A DNA stretch of 62,909 nt, from the NCBI GenBank assembly GCA_030378105.1, contig JAUCGL010000007.1, positions 1-62,909 on the forward strand. Direction: 5' to 3'. Within the stretch, counting starts at the first letter, position 1. Every line of letters starts with the position of its first letter. Below are positions 38,197-47,036 of the stretch, one piece after another. The notes under the pieces are model-generated. The model was not told the DNA's origin and made no database searches. It saw nothing but the letters and a program-made list of their open reading frames with translations. This stretch comes from Candidatus Halobeggiatoa sp. HSG11 (GTDB taxonomy: Bacteria; Pseudomonadota; Gammaproteobacteria; Beggiatoales; Beggiatoaceae). The position numbers and the translations under genes were made by a program.

Positions 38197-41100
38197 GCGA
38201 TTTTCCCTACCCTGGTTTACGTCCTTTTCAACGTAACGAAACCGACATTTTTTTTGGACGTGAACAACATACAGATCAATTAATAGAAAAACTACAATCT
38301 AACCATTTTCTTACCGTTGTTGGCCCATCTGGTTGTGGTAAATCTTCTTTAGTCAAAACTGGACTATTGGCCGGTTTAGAAAGCGGTTTTTTGGCCGGAG
38401 CTAGTACAAATTGGCGAGTGGCAGAATTTCGTCCCGGAGATAAACCATTATTGAGATTAGCAACAGCATTATTAAAAGAAAAAGCCTTAGAGTTGGAATA
38501 TGCTGCTGACTTTAAAAAAATCTCAGAAGCTATAGCATTTTTACATGCAAGTTTATGCTGGGGACCATTGAGTTTACACGAAGTATTAGCTGATACTCCG
38601 TTACCAGAAAATACCAATTTATTAATATTAGTTGATCAATTTGAAGAAATTTTTCGGTTAGCAACATTGACAGATAAAGCTGCGGCTTTTGTAGCGTTGC
38701 TTATTGCGAGCAGTCAGCATCCCAATATTTATATTGTGATAACCATGCGTTCAGATTTTATTGGTGACTGTGCTATGTTTCAAGGTTTGCCAGAAATGAT
38801 TAATCAAGGTTTATTCCTAACTCCCCGTTTAAACAGGGAACAGTTAAAAGAAGCAATTGAAGGTCCAGCCAGCATGTTTGATGGGCAAATTGATTCAACT
38901 TTGGTTAATCGACTGTTAAATGACGTAGGCAGTAATTCAGATCAATTGCCATTATTGCAACATGTGTTAATGCGAATGTGGAACTTGGCCACTCACAAGA
39001 AAAATGTTGGGTTGACAATTGAACATTATAATCAAATTGGTCAATTAGAACAGGCATTATCTAAACATGCCGAAGAAGCTTATGCAGAATTATCTGATCA
39101 TCAACAGAAAATAGCAGAAATATTATTTTGTAACTTAACTGAAAGTGAAGATGGAAAATATATTCGCCGACCAATTAAATTAGGCGAAATAGCCACTCAA
39201 GCCGATATACCTTGGAAACAAGTTGCAACAGTTGCAGATGTATTTCGGAAAGCAGATCGTAATTTTATAGTTCCTCCACTTGGTCAAGATTTAGATGAAG
39301 ATAGCTTATTAGATATAAGTCATGAAAGTTTAATTCGTCAATGGCAACGTTTGGAGGAATGGACTAGACGAGAAGTTGAATTTGTTACTATATATCAAAG
39401 ATTAGAAGATACCGCTAAACTATGGGATAAAGGACAAGCAGCTCTGTGGGGAAGTCCAGATTTAGAAATTGCTATAAAATGGCGATCTAATAAAAATATG
39501 GGTTGGGTTAATCGTTATAGTAAAGCCCCGGAAGATAATTTTAATTTAGCTTTGAAATTTTTAGATGCCAGTGAAACTGCTCAACGGGAAAAATTAGAAG
39601 CTAAAGAAAAAATTCGTCAGCAAGAATTATATGAAGCAAGAAAACGCACAACTTGGGCAGTAATAGCTTTCTGTGTAGCTTTAATTTTAGCAACATTTGC
39701 TAGTGTCGAAAGTTATCTTGCAATTACCCATAAACAAAAAGCAGTTGAAGCTAAGTTAAGTTCCCAGTTAAATAATGCCACTTGGTTAGCCAGATTTAAG
39801 GATTATTCCACAGCTAAAACTGTATTAAAGGAAGTTAATAATTCTGAAATTCCAACAGCTAGACAACATTCATTTAAACTGTTAGATTGGTTTGTCCATT
39901 TAATGGGAGGTGAAGCAGAAGATATTTTTGCCTTGCCGGGAGAACCGTTATACACTATTGATGTCAGTGCTGATGGTAAATTTTTAGTGACTGGAGGCGA
40001 AAAGAATAATTTATTTGTATATACTACTGATAATAGTTCTAAACCTCTCCATGTTTTGGCCGGTCATAGTGAAAGTGTGTGGACAGTTAAATTTCATAAC
40101 CAGTCGATTATTAGTAGTGGAGATGATAAAAGGATTATCTTTTGGGATACCCTAAGCGGTAGAAAGTTACGAGAGTTAAAATCACTGATAAATGTTAGGG
40201 CTTTAGCAATCAGTCCAGATGGTAAATATTTAGCTAGTGGTGGTGGGAATAAAGATGAATCTATAGAATCAAATGACAATTTAGATAATTTATCTATCTG
40301 GGAATTAGCTACTGGCAAAAAAATGTTTGGTTTACCCGGCCATACTGATGATATTGCTGATGGTGGTTTAGCTTTTAGTCCAGATGGTAAATATTTAGCC
40401 AGTGCTTCACTTGATAAAACAGCTCGGATTTGGGAAGTTAAAACTGGCAGATTATTGCATATATTAAGCGGCCATACCAGCACAGTAGAAAAAGCTGTTT
40501 TTAGCCCAAATAGTTCATTGTTAGCGACTTGTAGTAGTGATAAAACAGTGAGATTGTGGGAAATTGGTACAGAGCAAGTTAATGTATTATACCGCTTACA
40601 AGGCCATCAAGAAGAAGTTTATGGTTTAAAATTTATAGCTGAAGGTCGGCATTTAATATCTGCCAGTGAAGATAAAACTCTACGTATCTGGGATACAAGA
40701 AGTGGGGTATTATTGCGAGTATTGCAAGACCACGCTGGAGCAATAAATGATATAGCAACTTATAAAGATACTATTTACAGTGCCAGCTTGGATAATACTG
40801 TTCGCAGTTGGGATGCCAAATTGCCTAATCAACAAATAGTTGATAATTTACCAGATGTACCTACGTCAGTATCTATAGCTCCTCGTGGTGGACTGTTGGC
40901 GGTAGGTTTTAAAACTGGTTTATTGCAATTATATTCCACAGAAAAACTAACATTATTACAAGAAATTGAAGACGCTCATACTGATTGGGTAGTGCGACTT
41001 AGTTTTAATTCCAATGGTTCTGAATTAATATCAGGTAGTTTTGATGGTCGAGCTAAATTATGGCAAGTAAAAGACAATAAGCTGCTTAAATCCCAAGTTT

Positions 41101-41723
41101 TTGAAGTAGATGCTGCTGTTTATTCAGTTACATTTTCACCTGATGATAAATTAATTGCCACTTCCGATGATAAAGGTAGAGTGGGAATATTTAACATTGG
41201 AACTGACCAAAAGAATTTTTTAGACGCACATAATGGAATTGCTTATTCAGTTAGTTTCAATCATGATGGTTCTAAATTATTAACCAGTGGTTCTGACAAT
41301 TATCTTAAACTATGGCAGTTTAATCAACAGAAACCTATCTGGTCAATTGATAAAAGATATGAAATTTTATCGGCTACATTTAGTGCAGATGATAAACAGA
41401 TAAGTCATGTTGGACTAGATAATTTAGTGCATATTTATGAAGTAGATAAGGCCAAAGAACAATATGCTATTGGTCATACAGAAATGTTGACAAGAGCTAT
41501 ATTTAGCTTAGATAATAAACAAGTTATCACAGCTAGTACCGATAGCACAATTCGAGTTTGGGATTTATCGGAAACAGTTATATCACATTTATTTACCTTA
41601 CAACCAACAAACGAACCATTATGGGACTTTGATTTTCGTTGTGAAGATAAAAGCTGTAAGATAGCAGTGCCTTTATTAGGAGAACGAAAGTTAGTATTAT
41701 ATGATTTAGGGGTAATTTATTGA
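38193..41723 (+). CDS. nSTAND1 NTPase with transmembrane helix and WD40 repeats
   Basis: 1176 aa from the ATG overlapping the TIR gene stop; an upstream alternative start 11 codons earlier lies inside the TIR gene. Starts FPYPGLRPFQRNETDIFFGR, the nSTAND1 hallmark, followed by Walker A GPSGCGKS (44-51) and Walker B LLILVDQFEEIF. After the ATPase and a helical arm (~to 480) comes one membrane-like helix (WAVIAFCVALILATFASV, ~488-505), then ~12-14 WD40 repeats from ~576 to the end (FSPDGKYLASASLDKTARIW and relatives). STAND proteins oligomerise on ligand binding to the repeats; here the TIR protein is the obvious effector. No effector domain lies on this protein itself. Confidence 0.92.
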   Translation: MSDFPYPGLRPFQRNETDIFFGREQHTDQLIEKLQSNHFLTVVGPSGCGKSSLVKTGLLAGLESGFLAGASTNWRVAEFRPGDKPLLRLATALLKEKALELEYAADFKKISEAIAFLHASLCWGPLSLHEVLADTPLPENTNLLILVDQFEEIFRLATLTDKAAAFVALLIASSQHPNIYIVITMRSDFIGDCAMFQGLPEMINQGLFLTPRLNREQLKEAIEGPASMFDGQIDSTLVNRLLNDVGSNSDQLPLLQHVLMRMWNLATHKKNVGLTIEHYNQIGQLEQALSKHAEEAYAELSDHQQKIAEILFCNLTESEDGKYIRRPIKLGEIATQADIPWKQVATVADVFRKADRNFIVPPLGQDLDEDSLLDISHESLIRQWQRLEEWTRREVEFVTIYQRLEDTAKLWDKGQAALWGSPDLEIAIKWRSNKNMGWVNRYSKAPEDNFNLALKFLDASETAQREKLEAKEKIRQQELYEARKRTTWAVIAFCVALILATFASVESYLAITHKQKAVEAKLSSQLNNATWLARFKDYSTAKTVLKEVNNSEIPTARQHSFKLLDWFVHLMGGEAEDIFALPGEPLYTIDVSADGKFLVTGGEKNNLFVYTTDNSSKPLHVLAGHSESVWTVKFHNQSIISSGDDKRIIFWDTLSGRKLRELKSLINVRALAISPDGKYLASGGGNKDESIESNDNLDNLSIWELATGKKMFGLPGHTDDIADGGLAFSPDGKYLASASLDKTARIWEVKTGRLLHILSGHTSTVEKAVFSPNSSLLATCSSDKTVRLWEIGTEQVNVLYRLQGHQEEVYGLKFIAEGRHLISASEDKTLRIWDTRSGVLLRVLQDHAGAINDIATYKDTIYSASLDNTVRSWDAKLPNQQIVDNLPDVPTSVSIAPRGGLLAVGFKTGLLQLYSTEKLTLLQEIEDAHTDWVVRLSFNSNGSELISGSFDGRAKLWQVKDNKLLKSQVFEVDAAVYSVTFSPDDKLIATSDDKGRVGIFNIGTDQKNFLDAHNGIAYSVSFNHDGSKLLTSGSDNYLKLWQFNQQKPIWSIDKRYEILSATFSADDKQISHVGLDNLVHIYEVDKAKEQYAIGHTEMLTRAIFSLDNKQVITASTDSTIRVWDLSETVISHLFTLQPTNEPLWDFDFRCEDKSCKIAVPLLGERKLVLYDLGVIY

Positions 41724-41730
41724 TAATTGT

Positions 41731-41763
41731 AGACCTGGCAGGTTTTCAAAACCTGCCAGGTCT
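41731..41763. terminator. AGACCTGGCAGG hairpin after the nSTAND-WD40 gene
   Basis: AGACCTGGCAGGTTTT and CAAAACCTGCCAGGTCT are near-perfect inverses, followed by TAATTT. It sits 7 bases after the stop of the TIR/nSTAND operon and 38 bases before nuoF, so it likely separates the two transcripts. Confidence 0.55.
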
Positions 41764-41801
41764 TAATTTGGATTTTTGTTGAGCATTAAAAGGATATATT
41801 T

Positions 41802-43073
41802 ATGGCAAATGAATTATGTTTTAAAAATATACATCAGGAAAATTCATGGACTTTACCAGTTTATGAAAATACTGGCGGTTATAAGGTATTACGCAAAATT
41901 TTGACAGAAAAAACTCCGCCACAAGAAATAATTGAACAATTAAAAACTTCCAACTTGCGTGGGCGTGGTGGTGCTGGTTTTCCGGCTGGCTTGAAATGGA
42001 GTTTTATGTTGTCAGTCCGTGATAAACCAATTCAAAAATATTTGGCTTGTAATTCTGATGAAGGTGAACCGGGTACTTTTAAGGACCGTGATATTTTGCG
42101 TTATAATCCTCATGCAATTGTTGAAGGAATGGCAATCGCCTGTTATACAATAGGAGCGACAGTTGGTTATAACTATATACGTGGGGAATTTAGTGAACCA
42201 ATTGCTAGATTTGAAGCTGCCGTTAAAGAAGCTTATAATGCTGGTTTATTAGGTAAAAATATCTTAGATTCTGGAACTGATATTGACATTTATACCCATC
42301 TTGGAGCCGGGGCTTATATCTGTGGAGAAGAGACCGCTTTATTGGAATCCATTGAAGGCAAAAAAGGTCAGCCACGTTATAAGCCACCATTTCCAGCCGC
42401 TTGCGGTTTATATGGCAAACCAACTACAATCAATAATGCTGAAACTTTAGCTTCTGTACCAAGTATTTTGAGCAATGGTGGTGACTGGTTCTTAAATTTA
42501 GGTAAACCAAATAATGGTGGGCCAAAGTTATTTTCTATTTCTGGTCATGTTAATAAACCGGGCAATTATGAGATTCCAATGGGAACTCCATTTGCAGAAT
42601 TGTTGGATATGGCTGGTGGTGTATGGAAAGACCGTAAACTGAAAGCTGTTATTCCGGGCGGTTCATCAACTCCAGTGCTTAAAGCTGATATTATGATGGA
42701 TTTAACAATGGATTACGATTCTTTATCTAAAGCTGGTTCTATGTTAGGTTCAGGAGCCGTCATTGTGATGGATGATACCACTGATATGGTTAAGGTATTA
42801 GCTCGCATATCTCATTTTTACTATGAAGAATCTTGTGGACAATGTACTCCATGCCGAGAAGGAACTGGTTGGATGGCTAAAGTTGTGCAAAGGATTTATC
42901 GTGGTGATGGTCGTCCTGAAGATTTAGATTTATTATTGGATACTGCTGGTAAAATAGGTGGTAAGACTATCTGTGCATTAGGAGATGCTGCTGCTATGCC
43001 AGTTACCGCATTTGTGAAAACTTTTCGAGAAGAGTTTCAACATTATATTGATCATGGCAAGAGCATGGTTTAA
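41802..43073 (+). CDS. nuoF: NADH-quinone oxidoreductase subunit F (NuoF)
   Basis: 423 aa. The flavoprotein subunit of complex I, carrying FMN, the NADH site and cluster N3. Seen: the FMN/NADH motif [16 protein letters not shown], then [20 protein letters not shown], and the 4Fe-4S ligands in [14 protein letters not shown] with a later Cys in [13 protein letters not shown]. Length normal. AAGGA lies 8 bases upstream. No other nuo gene is near (hairpin before, repeats and hemC after), unlike the usual nuoA-N operon. It could be a relocated or second copy, or the NADH module of another enzyme such as a hydrogenase or formate dehydrogenase. Confidence 0.93.
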   Translation: MANELCFKNIHQENSWTLPVYENTGGYKVLRKILTEKTPPQEIIEQLKTSNLRGRGGAGFPAGLKWSFMLSVRDKPIQKYLACNSDEGEPGTFKDRDILRYNPHAIVEGMAIACYTIGATVGYNYIRGEFSEPIARFEAAVKEAYNAGLLGKNILDSGTDIDIYTHLGAGAYICGEETALLESIEGKKGQPRYKPPFPAACGLYGKPTTINNAETLASVPSILSNGGDWFLNLGKPNNGGPKLFSISGHVNKPGNYEIPMGTPFAELLDMAGGVWKDRKLKAVIPGGSSTPVLKADIMMDLTMDYDSLSKAGSMLGSGAVIVMDDTTDMVKVLARISHFYYEESCGQCTPCREGTGWMAKVVQRIYRGDGRPEDLDLLLDTAGKIGGKTICALGDAAAMPVTAFVKTFREEFQHYIDHGKSMV

Positions 43074-43111
43074 GGTTTATATTAATTATTAATGGTTAGT
43101 TTCTCGTTCCC

Positions 43112-43243
43112 AACCTTTGGTTCACTGCCATTAAGTTAAGGACAGACACGCAGGTCTGCCCCTACAAAACACAATGTATTTCAATATTGTAGGGGCGAAC
43201 CTATGTGTTCGCCCTTAACGCAAATGGCAGTGAACCTCTGGTT
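43112..43243. mobile_element. CACTGCC MITE with 11-bp target duplication, nested in a CTCGTTCCCAAC repeat
   Basis: The element is 43123-43232 (110 bp): CACTGCCATTAAGTTAAGG at one end, CCTTAACGCAAATGGCAGTG-like at the other. It is flanked by AACCTTTGGTT (43112-43122) and AACCTCTGGTT (43233-43243), a one-mismatch duplication. Removing the element plus one flank restores CTCGTTCCCAACCTCTGGTT with GGGAA, the host repeat form. This shows insertion into an older repeat. Confidence 0.75.
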
Positions 43244-43442
43244 GGGAATGCCTGCCTTGACGCTCTGCGTCATAACAACTTTTTGAAAACTTGATAGTCG
43301 AGTATTAAGCTAAAACTTTATTTGGAGTTCAAAGCTTCAGCTTTGATTTATATTAAAAATTAAATATTTCCAAATCAGAATCTCTGGACTCCTTAATTAA
43401 TTCCCTCATCCTCTAACAAAAAATCTTAACTTATTAAAATAA

Positions 43443-44363
43443 ATGACAACATTACGTATAGCTACCCGTAAAAGCCCACTTGCATTGTGGCAAACTCATT
43501 ATATTCGTGATTCGCTAGTTAAATTATACCCTGATTTGCAGGTTGAAATCATAGAGATGCTCACTAAAGGTGATAAAATTTTGGATACACCGTTGGCAAA
43601 AATTGGTGGTAAAGGATTGTTTGTTAAGGAATTAGAGCAAGGTATATTGGCTGGAGAAGCTGATATTGCTGTGCATTCTATGAAAGATGTACCAGTGGAA
43701 TTTCCCAACGGTTTGACAATTTCAATAGTTATGAAGCGAGAAGAGCCTCGTGATGCTTTTGTATCAAATAATTATCCTGATTTGAACAGTTTACCTAATG
43801 GTGCTGTTGTTGGTACAGCTAGTTTACGCCGTCAATGTCAGTTGTTGGCTGTACGGCCAGATTTACAGATTCGTTCTTTGCGAGGTAATGTTGGTACAAG
43901 GTTGAATAAATTAAGTAATGGTGAGTTTGATGCAATTATATTAGCTGCTGCTGGGTTAAAACGGTTAGGTTGGGGAGAAAAAATTCGGGAGTTAATCCAG
44001 CCTCAAGTGATGTTGCCGGCTATTGCTCAAGGTGCTATTGGGATTGAGCATCGAGAGAATGATTCTTATACTCGTGAGCTTATTGGTAAATTAATTGATA
44101 TTCCGACTCAACAGTGTGTTACGGCTGAAAGAGCTTTAAATGAAAAGTTAGAAGGTGGCTGTCAAGTTCCTATTGCTGGACATGCAGTTATTGAGGCGAA
44201 TGAAATTAAAATTCAAGGTTTGGTTGGTGATGTTGATGGTTCGGAAATAATTAAGTCGGAAATAACCGGGCCGGTTGAATCAGCAGCTAAATTAGGAACC
44301 ACATTAGCTGAACAGTTGTTGGAACAGGGAGCTGAACGGTTATTGGAAAAATGTCGGGTTTGA
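43443..44363 (+). CDS. hemC: Porphobilinogen deaminase / hydroxymethylbilane synthase (HemC)
   Basis: 306 aa, standard length. Polymerises four porphobilinogens into hydroxymethylbilane in haem biosynthesis. Seen: [49 protein letters not shown], and the Cys that anchors the dipyrromethane cofactor in [14 protein letters not shown]. Usual downstream partners hemD and hemX are absent; the next gene is the ATPase of the defence-like cassette, after a 187-base gap. Confidence 0.97.
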   Translation: MTTLRIATRKSPLALWQTHYIRDSLVKLYPDLQVEIIEMLTKGDKILDTPLAKIGGKGLFVKELEQGILAGEADIAVHSMKDVPVEFPNGLTISIVMKREEPRDAFVSNNYPDLNSLPNGAVVGTASLRRQCQLLAVRPDLQIRSLRGNVGTRLNKLSNGEFDAIILAAAGLKRLGWGEKIRELIQPQVMLPAIAQGAIGIEHRENDSYTRELIGKLIDIPTQQCVTAERALNEKLEGGCQVPIAGHAVIEANEIKIQGLVGDVDGSEIIKSEITGPVESAAKLGTTLAEQLLEQGAERLLEKCRV

Positions 44364-44398
44364 AAATGGTGATTTTAAAGAACTGACGTTACGCAGAC

Positions 44399-44463
44399 AG
44401 TTCATTGGGTGTATTAAGCAAAGTGTCATATACCAATTTCAAACTTAACCTATAATTATTATA
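44399..44463. repeat. Hairpin repeat on the left flank of the ATPase cassette
   Basis: AGTTCATTGGGTGTATTAAG with CAAAGTGTCATATACCAATT and a further ~25 bases match 48640-48705 on the other side of the three-gene cassette at roughly 75% over ~65 bases (hand alignment). The piece GGGTGTATTA...CATATACC is itself an imperfect stem, so it may be a dispersed palindrome rather than a cassette boundary. Confidence 0.5.
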
Positions 44464-44550
44464 GTGTATGCGTTATCATTTAATGTACCCAATTAGCTGT
44501 GGTTAAGACAGTTGAAAGTGTAAAGTGTGATATAGGGGTTTTGGAGGTGA

Positions 44551-45996
44551 ATGAACTTAATGGGTTTGTCCACCTTAAATAATTTTCATGTAAGTATCTA
44601 TCCTAATAAAAAATTTATGTCCATCCAATCATTTACTCTAAAAAATTATCGTTCCTTTGTTGACCGCACAACTATTGAATTACGTCCTTTGACATTACTA
44701 TTTGGCTATAATAGTTCTGGTAAAAGTGCGTTATTACGAGCTTTACCGTTAATTATTGATTCTCTTAAGGGACGTTCTCGTACTCCGTTAGATTTAAATT
44801 GTCCAGCCATACGTGGAAGTAATTTTAGTGATTTATTATCTACTATAAGTGGAACACAGGAACTTGATATAGAACTGTCAATTTTTGCCCATGATTTGAA
44901 ATGGACTATTCGTAATTTGCCAGAACTAAAAACCCATGTTGTTTCACGTTATTCAATTGATAATTGGTTTGTGGCAGAGTTAAAACAAAAAGATATATAC
45001 TTAATTAAGGCAAATGATAATTTCCAATTTAAACAAGGAATGAAATTCATTAATTCTCAAGAAGGTCAAGACTTTTATAAAAAACAAGGTATATCAATAG
45101 AAAAACTTCTTGATGCTGGACATGCTATTTTAAAAAATGGGAGTGATGGTATTTTGCATTTTCACGGATTATTGGGTGACGGGAGTGATACCTCATATGA
45201 AGATGATGATTATGACAGAAAAACTATGGCTTTTAAGGGAATATTTTATAGCATAGTAGGAACAAAAGATGATATATATAGTGAGTTAATTTTAAATAAT
45301 ACAAATTTCTTACAATGGTTAACTTCCATCCGCAAACCACCGTTAAGAAACAATCCATTTAAAGGAGCAGCACCAGAATATATGCAGCCTGACGGTAATG
45401 GGGCTGCTGATATTTTAGCTTATGATAGCATTTCTGATGAATCATTAATATTACCAAAAGTTTCTAGTTGGTATGAAAAAAATTTACAGCAAAAAATTGT
45501 TATAGAAGAAATGGCTGAATATTTTCAGATAAAATTACAAAAATTAAATTCACCAAGCAAAGTAAATATTGTTGATGTTGGAGAAGGATTGATTCAAGTC
45601 TTACCTGTATTAGTTGCTGGTGCGATGGCAAGTAAAGGTTATACTAACGTTTTAGCAATAGAAGAACCAGAATCTCATCTTCATCCAAAACTACATGCAG
45701 CATTAGCAGAATATTTTTTTGAAATAGCTAAACAGGAAGAACCACCAAAAGTATTGCTTGAAACTCATTCTGAAAATTTTTTGTTACGAACTCAACTTGA
45801 AATTGCACAAGGCGAACTTGATCCAGAATTAGTGATGGTATATTGGGTGCGTCAGTTAGAAGATGGGCGAAGTGTTGCTGAACCAGTTACTTTTGATGAA
45901 AAAGGCCGACCACAAGGTGAATGGCCAAGAGATATTTTCTATACAGATGTGGAATTGTCCCGTCAATTAGTTCAAGAACGGCGTAAACATTCATGA
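44551..45996 (+). CDS. AAA ATPase, DUF3696/OLD-like (defence-type)
   Basis: 481 aa from the ATG at 44551; family alignment would favour Met23 (44617, MSIQSFTLKNYRSFVDRT), though GGAGGTGA lies just upstream of 44551. Walker A GYNSSGKS at 52-59, Walker B and the following His motif LAIEEPESHLHP (about 368-379), and a late HSENFLLR (D-loop/H region) identify an ABC/SMC-like AAA_15/AAA_21 ATPase of the DUF3696 type. The C-terminal fifth (WVRQLEDGRSVAEPVTFDEK) is typical DUF3696. No TOPRIM domain is fused; the next gene, overlapping by ATGA, supplies one. Related ATPase-nuclease pairs act in phage defence. Confidence 0.88.
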   Translation: MNLMGLSTLNNFHVSIYPNKKFMSIQSFTLKNYRSFVDRTTIELRPLTLLFGYNSSGKSALLRALPLIIDSLKGRSRTPLDLNCPAIRGSNFSDLLSTISGTQELDIELSIFAHDLKWTIRNLPELKTHVVSRYSIDNWFVAELKQKDIYLIKANDNFQFKQGMKFINSQEGQDFYKKQGISIEKLLDAGHAILKNGSDGILHFHGLLGDGSDTSYEDDDYDRKTMAFKGIFYSIVGTKDDIYSELILNNTNFLQWLTSIRKPPLRNNPFKGAAPEYMQPDGNGAADILAYDSISDESLILPKVSSWYEKNLQQKIVIEEMAEYFQIKLQKLNSPSKVNIVDVGEGLIQVLPVLVAGAMASKGYTNVLAIEEPESHLHPKLHAALAEYFFEIAKQEEPPKVLLETHSENFLLRTQLEIAQGELDPELVMVYWVRQLEDGRSVAEPVTFDEKGRPQGEWPRDIFYTDVELSRQLVQERRKHS

Positions 45997-47024
45997 GAGT
46001 TATTTTAGAAACAGAAGTATTTACTTCTCAAAAAATCAAACAACTTGATCTAATTGCATTAATTAAATTCGGAATTGATGAACGTCATTTAATTCAAGTA
46101 AAATTTCCAGATTCAGTAGAAGTACATGATTGGCTTAATAAGCAAAGTGATGGTATTCGTGAAGAGTGTGAATTATCTTTTGATTCAGGTTATCGTTTGG
46201 ATAGTGATGGATATGGTAAATTTTCACCATTTACTATAAAAGTTGGTTGTGTTAAAGAACCGCAATGGAATCAAAAAGAACCATTTCTGCCTTTAGATAT
46301 AGCTCTTGAATTTTTAACTCAGCCTTTTGTTATTTTTGTTGAAAATCGGCGTAATGATTCAGCATTTTTAAGAGCTACTGCTACTGGCTGGCGAAAACAA
46401 GAACTAGAAAAATTGTTAAAGAAAGAATGGGTTAAATTTGAAGCTGGTGGTGGTATGGGTGAGATTTTAAAATATGCTGAAGAAATCGCAGAATATCCAA
46501 AAAAATATCTACGTCATTTTGTTTTATTTGATAGTGATGCTAAAAAACCAAAAATGATTGATAAAAAATCTCAAAAAGTTAATCAATTTTGTGAAGAAAA
46601 ATTTATTGCCCATCATCAATTAAAACGTAGGGAAATAGAAAATTATTTGCCAATTTTTGCACTTCGGGAATGGACAAAACTACCTAATAAGGAACCTAAA
46701 GATTCAAGAATAAAAAAAGTTAAAGCTTTTGAAGAACTTTCTTTAAAACAACGCCATCATTTTGATATAAAAAAAGGATTTCAAGGGGATTTTAAAGCAG
46801 ATAAAAAAGAAATGTCACAAGAAAAGGAATATCAGCTTGTTGGTGACTTTTACCAGAATGTATCTATTGAGGTTAGGGATATTTTAGTAAAAGGCTTTGG
46901 AGGCAATATTGCTGAACTTTTTAAAGAAAAAGATTTTTTAATCAAGGAAGAATGGTTACATAAAGACAAAAGCCTAACTTTAGAACTAAATACAATGTTA
47001 GAAAGACTTTTATCATTAACATAA
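45993..47024 (+). CDS. TOPRIM-like protein paired with the ATPase
   Basis: 343 aa. The start overlaps the ATPase stop by 4 bases (ATGA). The N-terminal ~95 residues are not recognised. From ~110 it reads PFVIFVENRRNDSAFL (Glu117), a helix, then HFVLFDSDAKKP (Asp180, Asp182) and LKRREIENYLPIFALREW. The order Glu / DxD / 'RREIENYL' is that of the TOPRIM-like domain of OLD and DUF4435 (AriB-type) proteins. A predicted nuclease or RNase toxin held by the ATPase is plausible. The family name is not certain. Confidence 0.75.
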   Translation: MRVILETEVFTSQKIKQLDLIALIKFGIDERHLIQVKFPDSVEVHDWLNKQSDGIREECELSFDSGYRLDSDGYGKFSPFTIKVGCVKEPQWNQKEPFLPLDIALEFLTQPFVIFVENRRNDSAFLRATATGWRKQELEKLLKKEWVKFEAGGGMGEILKYAEEIAEYPKKYLRHFVLFDSDAKKPKMIDKKSQKVNQFCEEKFIAHHQLKRREIENYLPIFALREWTKLPNKEPKDSRIKKVKAFEELSLKQRHHFDIKKGFQGDFKADKKEMSQEKEYQLVGDFYQNVSIEVRDILVKGFGGNIAELFKEKDFLIKEEWLHKDKSLTLELNTMLERLLSLT

Positions 47025-47036
47025 CAATTACAACTT

